Positions 8,692-16,056 of a stretch of 16,112 nt of DNA are shown piece after piece; position 1 is the stretch's first letter, and every line of letters starts with the position of its first letter. A program made the translations under genes and the position numbers. Under the pieces are notes generated by a model. The model made no database searches, had not been told where the DNA came from, and saw nothing but the letters and a program-made list of their open reading frames with translations. Source of the DNA: an uncultured Collinsella sp. (GTDB lineage: Bacteria; Actinomycetota; Coriobacteriia; Coriobacteriales; Coriobacteriaceae); assembly GCA_900544425.1 (NCBI GenBank), contig UQUX01000031.1, positions 1 to 16,112 of the forward strand, in the 5' to 3' direction.

Positions 8692-10008
8692 TTACTCGGA
8701 AGCGGCCTTCTCGGTCTTCCAGCCATCGACGAAGGCGTTCTTGACGCCGTCCCACTTGCTGTTATCGGCAGCGTAGGCAATCAGAGCCTGCTTGAGGTTC
8801 TTCTTCCACTCCTCGGAGGGAATGTAGACAAAGTCCCAAGCAACGGTCTTCTTGCCGTCCTTGGCCATGGCAACGGCCTGCTGCGAGAAGACGTTGGTGG
8901 TCTCCTTGGCGCTCTTGAACGGAGCGGTCAGGCCCATCTTGTCGGCGATGATGCTGGTCGGGGTGTCAGCGGTGACGCACCAATACATGAAGTCCTCGGT
9001 GGCCTTCTGGGCATCCTCGGAAGCCTGGGAACTGACGCACCAGTAGTTCTCGCCGCCGGAGCACAGGCCCTGGTTCTCCTCGCCGTCAACACCGATGTAG
9101 ATCGGCATCATGCCAATCTGATCGTCGGTCATGCCGGCCTTGACGAGGTCAGAGTAGGCCCAAGAGCCGTTCTGGTAGAAGACGGCCTTGCCGGTTGCGA
9201 ACTCGTTGGTGGCGTCGTCGCCGGTCTTGGAAGCAAGCTGCGAAGGATCGCAGGTGGAGTCGGTGATGTACAGGTCGAAGATCTGCTTGTAGTTGTCGAG
9301 GAACTCACCCTTGATCTCGTCGTCCTCCTGGTTGTGCTCCTTCTCAAACTCGTAGTAGAGCGGCATGTTGGCAAGGTGGGTGGTGTAGCGCCAGCTGGAG
9401 GAGTCGTCCATGCCGGCGGAAGTGAAGGCACCCTCGACACCAAGCTCGTCCTTGCGGGCCTGGATGTCGTCGGCACAAGCCTTCAGCTTGTCGAAGGAGT
9501 TGATGTCCTCGGCCTTGTAGCCAGCCTTCTCGAGCAGCTGCTTGTTGTAGATGATGCCGAAGCTCTCCTGGACCCAGTCGATGCACACATCCTTGCCGTC
9601 GGACTGCAGAGCCAGGGAGTCGTCAATGAGCTCACCGCGGAGCTTGGTATCGGACAGGTCGGCGCAGTAATCCTTCCAGTTCTTAAGACCGGTGGGGCCG
9701 TTGACCTGGAACAGGGTCGGAGCGGAGCTCTTGGACATCTCGGACTTAAGCTTCTCCTCGTAGGTGTTGGAAGCGGCGGTCACGATCTTGACCTCGACGC
9801 CCTTCTCCTTCTTATAGGCCTTGGCGATCTCCTTCCACTCCTTGTCGACCTCGGGCTTGAATTGGAGGAAGTAGACCTCGGCAGCGTCACCAGAAGCAGA
9901 GGAGCCGGAGCCGGCAGAACCACCGCAACCCACGAGGCCCAGACCAAGAACTGCAGCCGCGGAACCAGCAAAGCCCAGGAACTGCCTTCTGCTCATTTCG
10001 TTCTTCAT
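8692..10008 (-). CDS. Extracellular sugar-binding lipoprotein of the ABC transporter
   Basis: A solute-binding protein of 438 residues from the ATG at 10008; GGGTGG lies upstream. An in-frame GTG at 10026 would add six residues but lacks a better site. The N-terminus has a twin-arginine motif SRRQFLG (6-12), a hydrophobic stretch and a lipobox LVGC, so Cys28 should be lipidated after cleavage; a Gly/Ser-rich linker follows. The body resembles family 1 (MalE/MsmE-like) sugar-binding proteins, for example YNKQLLEKAGYKAEDINSFDK, a GKAVFYQNGSWAYSDL segment and a GGENYWCVSS block. It captures the sugar outside the membrane and delivers it to the two permeases encoded downstream. It is the first gene of the operon. 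Maltodextrin is a reasonable substrate given the neighbours, but other oligosaccharides are possible. Confidence 0.94.
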   Translation of the reverse strand: MKNEMSRRQFLGFAGSAAAVLGLGLVGCGGSAGSGSSASGDAAEVYFLQFKPEVDKEWKEIAKAYKKEKGVEVKIVTAASNTYEEKLKSEMSKSSAPTLFQVNGPTGLKNWKDYCADLSDTKLRGELIDDSLALQSDGKDVCIDWVQESFGIIYNKQLLEKAGYKAEDINSFDKLKACADDIQARKDELGVEGAFTSAGMDDSSSWRYTTHLANMPLYYEFEKEHNQEDDEIKGEFLDNYKQIFDLYITDSTCDPSQLASKTGDDATNEFATGKAVFYQNGSWAYSDLVKAGMTDDQIGMMPIYIGVDGEENQGLCSGGENYWCVSSQASEDAQKATEDFMYWCVTADTPTSIIADKMGLTAPFKSAKETTNVFSQQAVAMAKDGKKTVAWDFVYIPSEEWKKNLKQALIAYAADNSKWDGVKNAFVDGWKTEKAASE

Positions 10009-10116
10009 TACAATCCACCCTTTCACACCGTGGCGGCACCCTTTGCCGCCGCCTTCGGAGATTGGCTCGGGGACTTTGCCCCTTTTGCTGATTTGAACGA
10101 TACGCTATTTGGCTAG

Positions 10117-10128
10117 TTGTTTGAACAA
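10117..10128. promoter_or_regulatory. Putative GntR/TreR operator, site 1
   Basis: TTGTTTGAACAA, with inverted arms TTGT and ACAA, lies about 110 bases upstream of the binding-protein start. It matches the TTGT-N-TR-N-AC pattern of the other three sites. Confidence is modest because the central TA is TG. Confidence 0.45.
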
Positions 10129-10191
10129 GTATTACTAGAGCGGTAGAAAAACTTCGGTGAACGGTAATTTCAACTTGATACTTGACAAGTT

Positions 10192-10203
10192 TTGTATAAA
10201 CAA
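10192..10203. promoter_or_regulatory. Putative GntR/TreR operator, site 2
   Basis: TTGTATAAACAA differs at one base from the TTGTATATACAA operator known for Bacillus subtilis TreR, to which the nearby regulator is similar. It lies about 185 bases upstream of the binding-protein gene, in an A+T-rich stretch where its promoter is expected. A weak minus-strand TTGTTT (10203-10198) / TATCAA (10180-10175) pair with 17-base spacing overlaps the site. Confidence 0.55.
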
Positions 10204-10221
10204 TTATTTGTTATCTAATGC

Positions 10222-10276
10222 AGAGAAAACGCCCGGTCAAGCCGATGTACCGTCGGTTTGACCGGGCGTTTTCTCT
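10222..10276. terminator. Very long hairpin terminator downstream of the GntR gene
   Basis: AGAGAAAACGCCCGGTCAA (10222-10240) pairs perfectly with 10258-10276. A G-U pair and four more pairs extend the stem to 24 bp around a 7-base loop. The T-rich right arm (GTTTTCTCT on either strand) gives a near-symmetric terminator. It separates the regulator gene from the promoter region of the ABC operon. Confidence 0.85.
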
Positions 10277-10314
10277 TTGAGGCCATGAGTCTCGTCAGGC
10301 TGCGAGCTAGCCGG

Positions 10315-11034
10315 CTATCGCTTGGAATTGACGCGGTAATGGAAGATCTCGGGGTGTGTGCGAGTGTGCGTCACCTCAAACAAGATGCCATCCGAGGTGT
10401 ACGACTGACTCTCCATGACGGCAACGCAGTTGTATTTGCCGAGGTCAAGATAGCTGCAGTCCTCATCGTTGGCGAGCTCGACACTCACCGTACGACGGCT
10501 CGCCATCACTTTGACACCGCGCTTGTGCTCCAGATAGCCGTAAATAGAATCTGCCGCGATCTCGGGAGTCAGGCCCTTGGCGATCGACGCCAAAAAATAG
10601 CCATGGTCCACTTGGCGCGCGTTGCCGTTGAGGCTTCGGACACGCACTACGCGAATCAACTCCTCGCCCACCTTAAAGCCCAGGTGACGAGAGAGTTGCT
10701 CGGTGCAAACCAGATGTTCGAAAGACTTAACGTCCGTCGATGCAACGGCATTGTTGCGCTTTGCAAACTCGCCAAACGACTCAACCTCTTCGAGTGCGCC
10801 CAACATGTCGGTTTCGCCCTTAAGCCAAATAACGCGCACGCCCTTGCCGTGTATGGGCTGCACAAACATCCCGTCGGCCAGCATACCCAAGGCGCGACGG
10901 ACGGTATTGCGAGTGCATCCGAACTCCGCGGTCAGCTCGGCTTCGGTTGGCAGCATCTCCTGAAACGCATAGGTCCCATTAATGATGCGCGAGCGTATTT
11001 CTCGGTAGATTCCTTCGTATATCGCTTTTGGCAT
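10315..11034 (-). CDS. GntR-family (HutC/TreR-like) repressor with UTRA domain
   Basis: A 239-residue regulator starting at ATG 11034 with GAGGTG upstream. Residues 1-70 form the winged helix-turn-helix, with LPTEAELTAEFGCTRNTVRR as the recognition region and a GKGVRV wing. Residues ~95-235 form a UTRA effector domain similar in pattern to Bacillus TreR, including a VDHGYF block (TreR has DKDYFF), a SIYGYLEHKRGV block and the closing HTRTHPEIFHYRV. TreR releases DNA on binding trehalose-6-phosphate. Here the divergent PTS gene suggests a phosphorylated disaccharide such as maltose-6'-phosphate as effector (inference). Four similar operator-like sites lie in the two intergenic regions that flank this gene. 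A trehalose-type or other alpha-glucoside role is also possible. Confidence 0.92.
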   Translation of the reverse strand: MPKAIYEGIYREIRSRIINGTYAFQEMLPTEAELTAEFGCTRNTVRRALGMLADGMFVQPIHGKGVRVIWLKGETDMLGALEEVESFGEFAKRNNAVASTDVKSFEHLVCTEQLSRHLGFKVGEELIRVVRVRSLNGNARQVDHGYFLASIAKGLTPEIAADSIYGYLEHKRGVKVMASRRTVSVELANDEDCSYLDLGKYNCVAVMESQSYTSDGILFEVTHTRTHPEIFHYRVNSKR

Positions 11035-11088
11035 TGTTTCACCTCTACATTATTCATTTCCGGCTAGGCACGATAGCATTTCTTAAAG

Positions 11089-11100
11089 TTGTTTAAACCG
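11089..11100. promoter_or_regulatory. Putative GntR/TreR operator, site 3
   Basis: TTGTTTAAACCG contains the palindrome GTTTAAAC and the 10-mer TTGTTTAAAC shared exactly with site 4. It lies 55-66 bases upstream of the regulator's own start, consistent with autoregulation. A further small dyad ACCGA/TCGGT (11097-11109) overlaps its right end. Confidence 0.55.
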
Positions 11101-11210
11101 AATATCGGTAAAGCGACAGGATTTAACCGTTGACGGTTTCTGTCATGCCCAAATCGGTTTCGCTCAAAACTGCCGGTACGACAATCGTCTGGTCCTCTAC
11201 AATGAATCCA

Positions 11211-11222
11211 TTGTTTAAACGT
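11211..11222. promoter_or_regulatory. Putative GntR/TreR operator, site 4
   Basis: TTGTTTAAACGT lies 42-53 bases upstream of the PTS-HAD start, just downstream of a plausible -10 hexamer TACAAT (11198-11203). No good -35 is seen. Binding there would block transcription. The first ten bases are identical to site 3. Confidence 0.55.
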
Positions 11223-11263
11223 TTCCCCACGCGCAACGCGCCTCGATATTCGGAAGGCAGAAC

Positions 11264-13714
11264 ATGCTGCAAAAAATCCAACGCTTTGGCGGGGCAATGT
11301 TCGCGCCCTCCATGCTGTTTTCTATATCAGGCCTCATGGTCGGCGTCTCCGCTCTCGCAACGACTGCGGACATCGTCGGCGATCTCGCCGTATACGGAAC
11401 CCCTTGGTACGTTTTTTGGACCATCATCCAGCGCGGCTCGTGGACGGTCTTTAAACGCCTCCCGCTCCTTTTTGCCGTAGCGCTGCCCATCGGTCTTGCC
11501 CAAAAACAACCGGCTCGTTGCTGTCTCGAGGCTCTCGTCGCCTATTTTGCCTACTGCTTCTTTTTGAGCGAGATCATTAAGCTGAGCGGAGACAACCTTG
11601 GACTTGAGTACCCGTCATCTTTGACCTCCGCCAGCGGTATCACCGTCATCGACGGCATCAAGACGCTCGACACCGGCATTATCGGCCCGCTGGCGGTATC
11701 GGCAACCGTCGTTGCCATCCATGACCGCTTCTACGATGCCAAGGTTCCCGATTGGCTCGGCACCTTCTCGGGCTCCTCGCTGGTCTACCTCATCAGCTTT
11801 TTTGCCGTGTTTGCCCTTGCCGCTATCTCGGCCGCCATCGTGCCCTACGTATACGATGTAACCGATACGCTGCGTCACGCGCTTGCAGGCGTCGGTCCCT
11901 TTGGCGTGGGCATCTTTGTCTTTTTAGAACGAGCACTCGAGCCCTTTGGCCTGCACCACCTGCTCTACATGCCGATCTACTACGACAACCTGGTCATTAA
12001 CGACGGCATCTACGCCACGTGGAGCAGTTTGCTCCCCATCCTCTCCCATAGCACGCGCCCCCTTAATGAGCTTGCGCCGTGGGCCGGTTTTACCGCCACC
12101 GGCTGGGTCAAGCTCTTTGGCCTTCCTGCCATCGCAGCTGCGTTCTACTCCACCGCAAAACCCGAGCGCCGCGCCGGCCTCAGGGTCATCCTTGTTCCCG
12201 CCATCATCGCCTCGGTGGTTTGCGGCGTTACCGAGCCACTCGAGTTTCTCTTTATGTTCACCCACCCCGGGCTCTTTTTGCTCTACGCCGTCTTATCGTC
12301 TTGCCTTGCCACAACCATGAATCTCTTTGGCATCGTCGGCATCTTCTCGGGCGGCCTGATGGAGATGGCAGCCTTCAACTTTATTCCGCTCATGCGCACG
12401 CATGCCGGTGCCTATCTTTTGGCGCTCGGTATCGGCCTTGCCTTTAGCCTCATCTTTTTTGTTAGTTTTCGAGCACTCATCTTGGTCTATGACCTTAAGA
12501 CTCCGGGCCGCGAGGATCATGTCGCCAATCGCGCGGCAATCGATTGTTTAACGGGAAGCGACTTTGCCAAAGAGCAATCTCCCAATGACGAGGTCAATAG
12601 TCGATCCGATCAAGATCACGTCCTCGCTGAGCGGGTAATTCAGCTTTTAGGTGGCGTTGGCAATATCGTGGGCGCAACCAACTGCGCCACGCGCCTGCGC
12701 GTCGAGGTCGCAGACCCTTCCATCGTTGCAGATAACGCGTCGTTTGTCGCGGTGGGCGCCAAGGGCCTCATCATTACGGGCAAGACCGCCCAGGTGATCA
12801 TCGGCATCTCCGTTCCCCGCGTTAAAGAGCATTTTGACCAGATCATGGGCCTCGAGCCGGAATTTGTGCCCACCACCTCGGCCTCCCCTGCCGCCAGCGC
12901 AGCCCATAAGCGCGGCGATATTTGCTTCTTCGATATCGACGGAACGCTCGCCTGGCAAGACCCCAGGCTCGCCCAAGACCTTCCCGAAGACGAGCGGGAC
13001 CTCTCCCCCTATCCCAACGAGGCGGTTTCGCAGGCAATCCGAGAGTTTGTCGCCAACGGCAACATGGCCTTTATCTGCACGGGACGTACCCTCAGCTGCA
13101 TCCACCCCAAACTTCTTGAGCTGCCTTGGACCGGCATCGTCTGTCTTGCGGGCGGTTACGCCGAGATCAACGGACACGCAATTCGCGATCTGTCGATGAC
13201 GCCCAGTATGCTGCAGCGTCTTGCCCCCTACCTTGAGCAATCGGGCGAGGTCATCCGCTTTGAGGGCCTCAACGGCGTCGTGCGCATGAGTGCCGATGCG
13301 CCCGATGCTCCCGGATACGCGCGCACCCTGGGCGACGCAGTCACGCAGCTGCAACATTACAGTGTCTACAAGATCTTGATGTCTACATCGCTCGCCAACC
13401 ACATCGCTCAAGATAAGGCACTTGAGCCGCTGCTGTGCTTTAACGAGCTCGAACTCGAGGTGACCGAAATCTCGCCCCGCGAATGCACGAAGCGCGGGGG
13501 CATCCAGTCTGTACTCGACGCCCTCGACCCCCACCACGGAACCGTATACGGCATTGGCGACGCCAGCAATGACGTCTCGCTGATGAACGCCGTCGATGTC
13601 GGTATCGCCATGGGCAATGCGCCGGACTATCTCAAGGATAAGGCCGATTACGTGACCGACACCGTCGATCACGACGGTGTCGTTGCGGCGCTCGAGCATT
13701 TTAGGCTGATTTAG
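11264..13714 (+). CDS. Maltose/alpha-glucoside-type PTS EIICB fused to a HAD (Cof-type) phosphatase
   Basis: An 816-residue protein from ATG 11264, with GGAAGG upstream. Residues 1-~425 are a glucose-superfamily EIIC membrane transporter closely resembling Bacillus MalP (LQKIQRFGGAMFAPSMLF, GIKTLDTGIIG, LERALEPFGLHH, and GVTEPLEF with Glu324). Residues ~445-535 are EIIB with phosphorylation Cys474 in TNCATRLRV. A Ser/Ala/Pro linker leads to residues ~550-816, a HAD-IIB/Cof hydrolase with all motifs: FFDIDGT (Asp557, Asp559), ICTGRT (Thr606), Lys743 and GDASND (Asp766, Asp770). The transporter half would take up and phosphorylate a disaccharide; the fused half could remove a phosphate, perhaps from the imported sugar (inference). 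No EIIA domain is present, so phosphate must come from another protein. No companion 6-phospho-glucosidase is seen in the window. It is divergent from the GntR gene. Confidence 0.94.
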   Translation: MLQKIQRFGGAMFAPSMLFSISGLMVGVSALATTADIVGDLAVYGTPWYVFWTIIQRGSWTVFKRLPLLFAVALPIGLAQKQPARCCLEALVAYFAYCFFLSEIIKLSGDNLGLEYPSSLTSASGITVIDGIKTLDTGIIGPLAVSATVVAIHDRFYDAKVPDWLGTFSGSSLVYLISFFAVFALAAISAAIVPYVYDVTDTLRHALAGVGPFGVGIFVFLERALEPFGLHHLLYMPIYYDNLVINDGIYATWSSLLPILSHSTRPLNELAPWAGFTATGWVKLFGLPAIAAAFYSTAKPERRAGLRVILVPAIIASVVCGVTEPLEFLFMFTHPGLFLLYAVLSSCLATTMNLFGIVGIFSGGLMEMAAFNFIPLMRTHAGAYLLALGIGLAFSLIFFVSFRALILVYDLKTPGREDHVANRAAIDCLTGSDFAKEQSPNDEVNSRSDQDHVLAERVIQLLGGVGNIVGATNCATRLRVEVADPSIVADNASFVAVGAKGLIITGKTAQVIIGISVPRVKEHFDQIMGLEPEFVPTTSASPAASAAHKRGDICFFDIDGTLAWQDPRLAQDLPEDERDLSPYPNEAVSQAIREFVANGNMAFICTGRTLSCIHPKLLELPWTGIVCLAGGYAEINGHAIRDLSMTPSMLQRLAPYLEQSGEVIRFEGLNGVVRMSADAPDAPGYARTLGDAVTQLQHYSVYKILMSTSLANHIAQDKALEPLLCFNELELEVTEISPRECTKRGGIQSVLDALDPHHGTVYGIGDASNDVSLMNAVDVGIAMGNAPDYLKDKADYVTDTVDHDGVVAALEHFRLI

Positions 13715-13783
13715 GCGCGCTCCATCAAACGCACGCCCGTTGTCCTAAATCGCCAAAACTGCCGCGCCAAACGCCCTGATGTG

Positions 13784-13806
13784 GCAATATGTTATCTGCA
13801 TATTGC
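13784..13806. promoter_or_regulatory. Perfect dyad upstream of the polyprenyl synthase gene
   Basis: GCAATATG (13784-13791) and CATATTGC (13799-13806) are perfect inverted 8-mers separated by 7 bases, about 22 bases before the preferred start. It may be an operator or a leader hairpin. The ATG at 13789 lies inside it, which argues against that start. Confidence 0.4.
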
Positions 13807-13827
13807 ATCAACGCAACCTCAGAAAGA

Positions 13828-14853
13828 ATGCGAGAACCCGTGTCCAGTCCGTTTACCAGCTTTTTAGCCCAGCACTTTGACCAGATTAACGACTATCTGG
13901 CCACGTTCTTTGACGGACAGGCGACCTCTGCCGATATCGAGCGCTACCTGTACGCGCCGCTCTCGACTTTTACGGCCAACGCCGGCAAGCGCCACCGCCC
14001 GCTTATCTGCATGCTCGCCGCAACCGCAGTGGGCGGTAGCTTCGAGAGCGCCCGCAGCGCCGCGGCAGCTATCGAGCATTTCCAGTCGGGCGCGCTAATC
14101 CACGACGACATCGCCGACAACGGACAGCTTCGTCGAGGCAAGCCCTGCATGCACCTTACCGAGGGCACGGGCCTTGCCATCAATTGTGGCGACCTGGCGC
14201 TCACCATGGTCACCAAGACGGTTCTCGACGACCCTACGCTGGAGTCCGACGTGAAGCTGCGCGTGCTCCACGAGCTTACCGAGATGATCGTCCGCACCAT
14301 CGAGGGTCAAGCACTCGACCTGGGTTGGGTCCGCGACGGGCGCTTTGATATCTCGGTTGATGACTACCTGGACATGGCGACGCACAAGACCGCGTTTTAC
14401 AGCGGAGCCACGCCGCTTGCCGCCGGAGCCATTATCGGCGGCGGCAGCGATGAGCAAATCGAAGCGCTGCGCGCCTTTGGCCTGCACACAGGCCTTGCCT
14501 TTCAGATTCAGGACGACCTGCTCAACCTTGTCGGCACTAAGGAAGCCGCCAACAAGGACTTCCGCACCGACATCACCGAGGGCAAGCGCACGCTTGTCGC
14601 CGTACACGCCCTCTCTGATGAGCGCCACCACGACGAGGTCGAGGCGATTCTTTCCTCGGGCACCGATGATCCCGCGCAGCTCGCACGCGCCGTGGAGATC
14701 TTCCAGGAGACCGACTCCATCGATTACGCCCACACTTACGCGCTCGACCTGACCGCTAAGGCCAAAGCGGCCATCGAGAACGTTGAGCTTGATCCGCACG
14801 CACGCGAGCTGTTCCTCTCCATGGCAGATTTCTTTGTGGAGCGTCTTAACTAA
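13828..14853 (+). CDS. Polyprenyl (isoprenoid) diphosphate synthase
   Basis: A trans-isoprenyl diphosphate synthase of about 341 residues. The first aspartate-rich motif is HDDIADN (Asp93, Asp94, Asp97), followed by RRGKP. The second is FQIQDDLLN (Asp229, Asp230), whose last position is Asn233 instead of the more usual Asp. GKRT follows as expected. Such enzymes join isopentenyl diphosphate units to an allylic primer in the cytoplasm, supplying lipid carriers or quinone side chains; the chain length is not readable here. The start is uncertain: ATG 13789 lies within a dyad, ATG 13828 has only an AGAAAG directly before it, and GTG 13840 begins closest to the family's usual N-terminus. There is no clear terminator between it and the PTS gene 75-125 bases upstream. 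Confidence 0.92.
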   Translation: MREPVSSPFTSFLAQHFDQINDYLATFFDGQATSADIERYLYAPLSTFTANAGKRHRPLICMLAATAVGGSFESARSAAAAIEHFQSGALIHDDIADNGQLRRGKPCMHLTEGTGLAINCGDLALTMVTKTVLDDPTLESDVKLRVLHELTEMIVRTIEGQALDLGWVRDGRFDISVDDYLDMATHKTAFYSGATPLAAGAIIGGGSDEQIEALRAFGLHTGLAFQIQDDLLNLVGTKEAANKDFRTDITEGKRTLVAVHALSDERHHDEVEAILSSGTDDPAQLARAVEIFQETDSIDYAHTYALDLTAKAKAAIENVELDPHARELFLSMADFFVERLN

Positions 14854-14991
14854 CGGGGGTTATAAAACCTGTCAGCAGCGTATTTAGGCACAACTTGCTA
14901 CACTGTTGAGTGCATGTTTATGCATCCCTTTGCGTTGTCTATCCGACAGACGCTCAAATAGTACGAATGGTACGCCGAAAGGGGTTCGTTC

Positions 14992-15897
14992 ATGGAACCT
15001 ATTACAACGGGCATGCAAGGAGCAGCCGTCGAGGACGTGCAGTCTCGTCTCCTGCAGCTCGGCTACACGATTGATGCCGCCGAAGTCACCGACAAGTACT
15101 TTGGAGCCACCACTGAGCAGGCCGTCAGCACCTTCAGGCTCGACAGCGGCCTTGCTGCCGGTCATGCCGTCGATATCCCCTGCTGGAGCGCCCTTGTAGA
15201 CGCTTCGTATAAGCTGGGCGACCGCACTCTCTATCTGCGCATGCCCAATTTCCATGGCGCCGATGTGCAGGCCCTGCAGCGCGCTCTCAACGTTTTGGGC
15301 TTTGCCTGTGGCGAAGACGACGGCTACTTTGGTCCGCATACCGAGGCCGCCCTGCAGCAGTTCCAGGAAAATGTCGGCCTGTTTGCCGACGGCATGGCCT
15401 TCCAGGACACCTACGCCTACATCAACCGCCTGCACCATGTGTGGGAGGGCAAGCCCTCGGTCACCGAAGCCGAGTCCCGTATCGGTTTTGCTCGCGCCGC
15501 CAACGTGCTCGAGCGCTTCCAGATTGCCGTTATCGGCGAGGACCCCATCGCACGCAGCGTTGCGTCGCGCATGTGGAATATCGCCACGGCAACGACCGAC
15601 AACAGCGGCATGATGCTCTGCGACTCCGAGGTCCCAACCGACGTTGACCTGGTGCTCGAGATCGCAAGCGACGAGCTGCCCGCCGACGCCGCACCGCGCG
15701 CCACGATTGCCCTCGCCGAGTGCCACAACCTGGCCCAGCGCATCCGCACTGCCAATGTCGCCGCACAGCAGAAGCCGGCACGCATTCGCATTGAGCTCAC
15801 GGGCATGACGCGCTACAACGGCACCTTCACGGCCAGCGACGCGCAGACACTCGCCGTACGCCTGCTCGATGGCGTTTGCGATGCCCTCGCAGATTAG
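14992..15897 (+). CDS. Protein with two peptidoglycan-binding repeats and an unrecognised C-terminal domain
   Basis: A 301-residue protein from ATG 14992 with GAAAGGGG seven bases upstream. Residues ~5-68 and ~80-145 are two PG_binding_1-type repeats: GMQGAAVEDVQSRLLQLGY with YFGATTEQAVSTFR, and GADVQALQRALNVLGF with YFGPHTEAALQQFQ. Residues ~160-301 form a third, unrecognised domain, alternating hydrophobic strands and helices (for example FQIAVIGEDPIARSVASRMW and VDLVLEIASDELP). There is no signal peptide or membrane segment, so a cytoplasmic location is predicted, unusual for a wall-binding fold. Actinobacterial CwlM has tandem repeats of this kind before an amidase domain and acts inside the cell; here I see no zinc-binding amidase residues. 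Any relation to CwlM is inference. Confidence 0.85.
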   Translation: MEPITTGMQGAAVEDVQSRLLQLGYTIDAAEVTDKYFGATTEQAVSTFRLDSGLAAGHAVDIPCWSALVDASYKLGDRTLYLRMPNFHGADVQALQRALNVLGFACGEDDGYFGPHTEAALQQFQENVGLFADGMAFQDTYAYINRLHHVWEGKPSVTEAESRIGFARAANVLERFQIAVIGEDPIARSVASRMWNIATATTDNSGMMLCDSEVPTDVDLVLEIASDELPADAAPRATIALAECHNLAQRIRTANVAAQQKPARIRIELTGMTRYNGTFTASDAQTLAVRLLDGVCDALAD

Positions 15898-15935
15898 GTA
15901 AACTAAACGAGTTGCTTTTGGGCAACACCACACAT

Positions 15936-16007
15936 TGGGACGTAGTTCAACGGTAGAACTCCGGTTTTTGGTGCCGGCTGTTGGGGGTTCGAATCCCTCC
16001 GTCCCAG
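15936..16007 (+). tRNA. trnQ: tRNA-Gln (anticodon TTG)
   Basis: The acceptor stem TGGGACG (15936-15942) pairs with CGTCCCA (16000-16006), followed by discriminator G. The D arm has GTTC/GAAC. The anticodon stem CCGGT/GCCGG encloses the 7-base loop TTTTGGT with TTG at positions 34-36. The T arm contains GGTTCGAAT. The 3' CCA is not encoded (CCC follows). It lies 38 bases after the stop of the preceding gene. Confidence 0.95.
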
Positions 16008-16020
16008 CCCTTAAGAACAC

Positions 16021-16056
16021 AGCGCTCCAGGCCCTTATGAACCTGGAGCGCTTTCT
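16021..16056 (+). terminator. Terminator after tRNA-Gln
   Basis: AGCGCTCCAGG (16021-16031) pairs perfectly with CCTGGAGCGCT (16042-16052) around a 10-base loop and is followed by TTCTT. It lies 13 bases beyond the tRNA. Confidence 0.85.

Noticed and set aside
8677..10116. 479-codon plus-strand open frame opposite the binding protein
   Set aside because: It is complementary to the well-supported binding-protein gene; its Leu/Val/Gly-rich translation is a product of GC-biased codons on the other strand.
10182..10210. Plus-strand promoter TTGACA-N17-TATTTG producing a small RNA ending at 10276
   Set aside because: The -10 matches only three of six bases, and the predicted transcript would be almost only the terminator hairpin.
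13708..13751. GATTTAGG/CCTAAATC stem as a terminator of the PTS-HAD gene
   Set aside because: The 28-base loop is long, the stem overlaps the stop codon and no T-run follows.
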